Shown here one piece after another: positions 41,117 through 44,691 of a stretch of DNA of 44,691 nucleotides. How positions within the stretch are numbered: position 1 is the first letter of the stretch; every line of letters begins with the position of its first letter. The DNA is from Agromyces seonyuensis (GTDB taxonomy: Bacteria > Actinomycetota > Actinomycetes > Actinomycetales > Microbacteriaceae). The DNA lies in assembly GCF_009789225.1 (NCBI RefSeq), contig NZ_WSTA01000025.1:1-44691 (forward strand), read 5' to 3'. A program made the position numbers and the translations under genes. The notes under the pieces are model-generated. The model did not search any database. It was given only the letters and a program-made list of their open reading frames with translations, and had not been told where the DNA came from.

Positions 41117-42318
41117 TCGACCCCGCTCGCCCCCGCGGTGCGGAGGGCGTCGGGGATCGCGGCGAGGTAGCCCTCGAGGTTGCGCTTGGTCTCGGTCACC
41201 GAGTCGCCGCCGAACTTCTCGAGCACGGCGTTCGCGAGCACGAGCGCGACCATGGCCTCGGCCACGACGCCGGCCGCGGGCACCGCGGAGACGTCGGAGC
41301 GCTGGTGGTGCGCCGCAGCGACCTCGCCCGTGGCGACGTCGATGCTCGCGAGTGCGTGTGGCACCGTCGCGATGGGCTTCATTCCGGCACGCACCCGGAG
41401 GATCGTGCCCGTGGACATGCCGCCCTCGGTGCCGCCGGCGCGGTCGGACGTGCGCTCGATGCCGTCGGCGCCGGGCACGAGTTCGTCGTGCGCGGCAGAC
41501 CCGCGGCGGCGGGTCGTCTCGAAACCGTCGCCGACTTCGACGCCCTTGATCGCCTGGATGCCCATGAGCGCGGCCGCGAGCTGCGCGTCGAGCCGGCGGT
41601 CCCAGTGGACGTGCGAACCGAGCCCCGGCGGTACGCCGTAGGCGAGGACTTCGACGACGCCGCCGAGGGTGTCGCCCGTCTTGTGCGCGTCGTCGACCTC
41701 GGCGACCATCGCGGCGGACGTCTCCGGGTCGAAGCAGCGCAGCGGGTCGGCGTCGATCACGGCGAGGTCGGCGGGCGTCGGCAGCGCCGCATCCTCGGGC
41801 ACCCGGACGGGCCCGATCGAAAGCGTGTGCGCGACGGTCGTGATGCCGAGCTCGGCGAGGAACGCTTTGGCGACGGCGCCGAGGGCGACGCGGGCCGCGG
41901 TCTCGCGGGCGCTCGCGCGCTCCAGCACCGGGCGGGCCTCGTCGAAGCCGTACTTCTGCATGCCGACGAGGTCGGCGTGCCCCGGGCGCGGACGGGTGAG
42001 CAGCGCGCCGCGACCGCGGCCGAGCTTGGCGGGGTCGATGGGTTCCGGACTCATGACCTCCTGCCACTTCGGCCACTCGGTGTTGCCGACGCGGATCGCG
42101 ACGGGGCTGCCGAGGGTGAGGCCGTGGCGCACGCCGCCGGAGAACGTCAGCTCGTCCTGCTCGAACTTCATGCGCGCGCCGCGACCGTAGCCGAGCTTGC
42201 GGCGGGCGAGGTCCTCGCGGACCGTGTCGAGCGAAATGGGGATACCGGCGGGAAGACCCTCGAGGATCGCGACGAGCTCCGGCCCGTGCGATTCGCCGGC
42301 GGTGAGCCAACGGAGCAT
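41113..42318 (-). CDS. aroC: Chorismate synthase
   Basis: The 401-aa enzyme makes chorismate from 5-enolpyruvylshikimate 3-phosphate with reduced FMN. Motifs are [19 protein letters not shown] near the N-terminus, [18 protein letters not shown], and [18 protein letters not shown] further in, all conserved. The ATG at 42318 begins [12 protein letters not shown], the family start. It lies 47 bp after aroE, with a GGGAGG site, and overlaps aroK. Confidence 0.97.
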   Translation of the reverse strand: MLRWLTAGESHGPELVAILEGLPAGIPISLDTVREDLARRKLGYGRGARMKFEQDELTFSGGVRHGLTLGSPVAIRVGNTEWPKWQEVMSPEPIDPAKLGRGRGALLTRPRPGHADLVGMQKYGFDEARPVLERASARETAARVALGAVAKAFLAELGITTVAHTLSIGPVRVPEDAALPTPADLAVIDADPLRCFDPETSAAMVAEVDDAHKTGDTLGGVVEVLAYGVPPGLGSHVHWDRRLDAQLAAALMGIQAIKGVEVGDGFETTRRRGSAAHDELVPGADGIERTSDRAGGTEGGMSTGTILRVRAGMKPIATVPHALASIDVATGEVAAAHHQRSDVSAVPAAGVVAEAMVALVLANAVLEKFGGDSVTETKRNLEGYLAAIPDALRTAGASGVE

Positions 42319-42365
42319 GGGCTCAATCCTCCCATACGGCCGGCGGCCGCTCCGCCGTGTGACGA

Positions 42366-43208
42366 CTAGCGCCCGGCGACCTCGCGGAGCGCGATGCGCA
42401 TCGCCTCGAGCACCCGCCCCTCGTCGGGCAGCGGCGTGTTCGGCTCGCCCCCGACGAAGATGCGCACCTGCAGCACCGCCTGGTGCAACAGCATCAGGAT
42501 GCCGTCGACGACGGGCGAGCCGGCATCGGACCACTGGGCGGCGAGCGTCGTCGGCCACGGGTCGTAGGCGACGTCGAACAACGTCGAGGCGAGCAGTGCC
42601 TCGGAGGGCCGGAGCCCGAGATCCGTGCCGCCCGGGAGCGCGCCCACGACGACGTCGGCGGCCGGGGCGTCCTCGATCCCGTCGATCGGATGCGCGGACA
42701 TGCGCAGGCCCAACTCGCGGCCGATGCGCAGCACCTCGGCGGCGCGCTCGGGCGAGCGGACGTGCACGCGCACGGCCTCCGCGCCGAGTTCCGCGAGGGC
42801 GGCCACTGCCGAACCCGCCGTCGAGCCACCGCCGATGAGCACGCCCTCGCGGACGCGCTCGAGCCCGGACTCGCGCAGCGCTGCGACGATGCCGCCGACG
42901 TCGGTGTTGAAGCCGATCCGTCGCCCCTCATCGCTGAAGCGCAGCGTGTTCACGGCGCCCGTCGCGCGCGCCACCGGGCCGACCTCGTCGAGCAGCGGGA
43001 TGACCTCGGCCTTCAGCGGCATCGTGAGCGAGAGACCGCGCCACGAGGCATCCAGGCCGTCGAGGAAGGCCGCCAGCTCGCCGGAACCGACCTCGGCGCG
43101 CCCGTACTCCCAGTCGAGGCCGAGCACGCCGTACGCGGCGGCGTGCAGCACGGGCGACTTCGAGTGCCGGATGGGCGAACCGAGCACCGCGAGACGGGCC
43201 GCGCTCAC
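42366..43208 (-). CDS. aroE: Shikimate dehydrogenase
   Basis: The 280-aa NADP-dependent enzyme reduces 3-dehydroshikimate to shikimate. The N-terminus [25 protein letters not shown] carries the substrate-binding SxS, and [10 protein letters not shown] holds the catalytic Lys. NTDVGG follows, then the [16 protein letters not shown] nucleotide-binding loop. Length is typical. The GTG at 43208 overlaps the mltG stop (GTGA), giving translational coupling. It begins the mltG-aroE-aroC-aroK-aroB-aroQ run. Confidence 0.94.
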   Translation of the reverse strand: MSAARLAVLGSPIRHSKSPVLHAAAYGVLGLDWEYGRAEVGSGELAAFLDGLDASWRGLSLTMPLKAEVIPLLDEVGPVARATGAVNTLRFSDEGRRIGFNTDVGGIVAALRESGLERVREGVLIGGGSTAGSAVAALAELGAEAVRVHVRSPERAAEVLRIGRELGLRMSAHPIDGIEDAPAADVVVGALPGGTDLGLRPSEALLASTLFDVAYDPWPTTLAAQWSDAGSPVVDGILMLLHQAVLQVRIFVGGEPNTPLPDEGRVLEAMRIALREVAGR

Positions 43209-44674
43209 TCTCCGTACCCGGGATTGGCGCGCAGCCACGCCTGATACTGCTCCACCGCCGCCTCGTGCTCGGCGAGCGTCGTCGAGAAGACGGTCTCGCC
43301 GGTGTCGAGGTTCACCGTGACGAAGTAGATCCAGGTGCCGTCCGCCGGATGCAGCGCCGCGTCGATCGCGAGATCGCCGGGGTTGCCGATCGGACCGGGC
43401 GGGAGCCCGGGGTGCACGTAGGTGTTGTAGACGTTCGCCGGGTCGTTGCGCTGGGCGTCGGTCGTCGTGATGACGGTGTCGTCGCCGAGGCCGTAGTGCA
43501 CGGTGGAGTCGAACTGCAGGAGCCCGCTCGGGAACTGCGCCGGGTCGAGGCGGTTCTGGATGACGCGCGACACCTTGTAGTAGTCGTCGCGCAGTCCGGC
43601 CTCGCGCTCGAGCATGGACGCGATGATCGCCGTCCGCCAACGGTCGGCGGGTGCGACGCCCGCGGCGTCGTACGCCTGCATGCTGCGATCCACCATCGCG
43701 CCGACGACCTCGGCGGCCGTCGCGTCCGGTCCGAACGAGTACGTCGCCGGGAACAGGAAGCCCTCGACGTTCGTCGCCTCTGCCGGCAGCCCGAGTGCGG
43801 CGGGGTCGGCCGCGGCGGCCTGCAGTTCCTCGATCGGGATGCCCGTGCCCTCGGCCGCGAGCGCGAGCGCGTCGCGGGCCCACATCCCCTCGGTGACGAC
43901 GAACGTGTTCTCCATGCGGTTCGCGTCGTCGAGCAGGGCATCCAGCGCGGATCGCGCGCTCATCTCGTTCGCGAGACGGAACACGCCCGGGTAGAACGTC
44001 GGATTCTCCTGGGCGACGAGGTCGTAGAACGCGTCGTAGGAGGCCGTGACGCCCTGCTCGTAGAGGTTCGTGGCGATGGTGCCGCCGTCGTCGCCCGACT
44101 CGATGGTGAAGTCCACCTCGCCCGTGCCGGCGCCCGTGTAGTCGGCCGCCGGTTCGAACTGGGCCATGAAGTCCTCGACCGGGCCCTTGAGCATGAAATA
44201 CCCGACGACGCCGAGGGCGAGAATGACGAGCAGCGCAACGAGGCAGCCGACGGGGCCGCGTCGCGACTTCTTCGGCGGTGCGCCGTAGCCGTCGCCGTAC
44301 ACCGCGTCGTAGGCCTCGCGCTCGCGGTCGCGATCGCGCGCCGGGCGAGCCTCGGCGCTCCGGCCGCCGCGCGGCGGTGCGTCGCCGGCCGAGAGCAGCG
44401 CCTCGAACCCGGTCACCGCGTCGTCGGTCTCGCGTGCGAGGGGTTCGTCCCGCTCGTCGCGCTCGTCGCGCCGGGGGGCCCCGCTGCGGGCGAGCGCCCA
44501 CTCGTCGACGCCGGCATCGACGTCGTCGTCCAGGGCGGTCCGAGCGACGACGGGCCGCGTCGGCAGCGCAGACGGGCCGGTCGCGCTCGCGCGAGGCGCG
44601 TCGCCGCGGGCGGCGGCGGTGGCCTGCGAGCGCTGCCGCCAGACTTCGGCGATCTGCGCCTCGGCGGCGCTCAT
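43205..44674 (-). CDS. mltG: Endolytic transglycosylase MltG (possibly 5'-incomplete)
   Basis: From the ATG at 44674 the product is 489 aa. A long charged cytoplasmic tail is followed by a membrane helix at about residues 141-162, a LysM-like segment, and the YceG/MltG catalytic domain with SMLEREAGLRDDYYKVSRVIQNRL (catalytic Glu in the 356/358 pair) and the conserved NTYVHPGLPPGPIGNPG. MltG cuts nascent glycan strands and helps set their length. The frame remains open beyond the ATG to the window end, so the true start may lie upstream. A ruvX-like gene usually precedes it, but is outside the window. Its stop overlaps aroE. Confidence 0.93.
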   Translation of the reverse strand: MSAAEAQIAEVWRQRSQATAAARGDAPRASATGPSALPTRPVVARTALDDDVDAGVDEWALARSGAPRRDERDERDEPLARETDDAVTGFEALLSAGDAPPRGGRSAEARPARDRDREREAYDAVYGDGYGAPPKKSRRGPVGCLVALLVILALGVVGYFMLKGPVEDFMAQFEPAADYTGAGTGEVDFTIESGDDGGTIATNLYEQGVTASYDAFYDLVAQENPTFYPGVFRLANEMSARSALDALLDDANRMENTFVVTEGMWARDALALAAEGTGIPIEELQAAAADPAALGLPAEATNVEGFLFPATYSFGPDATAAEVVGAMVDRSMQAYDAAGVAPADRWRTAIIASMLEREAGLRDDYYKVSRVIQNRLDPAQFPSGLLQFDSTVHYGLGDDTVITTTDAQRNDPANVYNTYVHPGLPPGPIGNPGDLAIDAALHPADGTWIYFVTVNLDTGETVFSTTLAEHEAAVEQYQAWLRANPGYGE

Positions 44675-44691
44675 GGCCTCGGCGCCGGCCG

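Noticed and set aside
1-44691. Mobile elements, CRISPR arrays, tRNA or rRNA genes
   Set aside because: No transposase or integrase motifs, no spaced repeats, and no cloverleaf or rRNA segments were seen.

Overview
The window is very GC-rich, densely coding DNA with frequent GTG starts and actinobacterial core genes: an mraZ/rsmH cell-division cluster, a PASTA kinase, GarA/FtsR-type genes, class II DAHP synthase and pyruvate carboxylase. Gene content and small details (MerR pair, aggregation-promoting-factor-like lytic enzymes, DUF6504) suggest a Microbacteriaceae chromosome, perhaps near Agromyces. This assignment is inference from gene content. I saw no tRNA, rRNA, CRISPR array, insertion sequence or prophage.

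Layout. Positions 1-11819 hold a block I recognise as broadly collinear with mycobacterial Rv2164c-Rv2187: an FtsL-like start, rsmH, mraZ, DUF3040, prenyl synthase, Rv2175c-like regulator, a LysM protein, PASTA kinase, class II DAHP synthase, PlsC, ROK glucokinase and long-chain acyl-CoA ligase. Positions 11920-18219 hold peptide deformylase, two ParA/MinD-type ATPases and, between those ATPases, pyruvate carboxylase. Positions 18415-20890 resemble the Rv1822-Rv1830 neighbourhood: two MerR regulators, an FHA protein of the GarA/OdhI type and a CDP-alcohol phosphatidyltransferase. Positions 20923-31256 are more mixed: DUF1295, NUDIX, S4 and GNAT proteins, two paralogous secreted lytic enzymes, a large membrane protein, an orphan DNA methylase, a small alarmone synthetase, a LigD-type polymerase, a deazaflavin-type oxidoreductase, DUF6504 and a cold shock protein. 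Positions 31759-35266 encode an ECF-type uptake system (lipoprotein, fused T-A-A' protein, S-like protein) that converges on cobalamin-dependent metH. Positions 39002-44674 are a shikimate operon led by mltG (mltG-aroE-aroC-aroK-aroB-aroQ).

Regulatory signals. Three GTGGA(G/T) repeats with a 10-bp period overlap a readable mraZ promoter, which fits MraZ autoregulation. A perfect LexA-type SOS box lies just upstream of DUF6504, which heads a tightly spaced run into the oxidoreductase and the LigD-type polymerase. A perfect 26-bp palindrome lies in the leader of the MerR gene at 18415-18975. At least thirteen genes have a TANNNT hexamer ending exactly 6 or 7 nt before the ATG or GTG, which points to widespread leaderless transcription.

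Most-worth-following candidates: the possible SOS-controlled DUF6504/oxidoreductase/polymerase unit, the fused ECF transporter beside metH, the MerR-leader palindrome and the leaderless promoter geometry. I did not find a single obviously unprecedented multi-gene system, and most of the window is conserved actinobacterial core.
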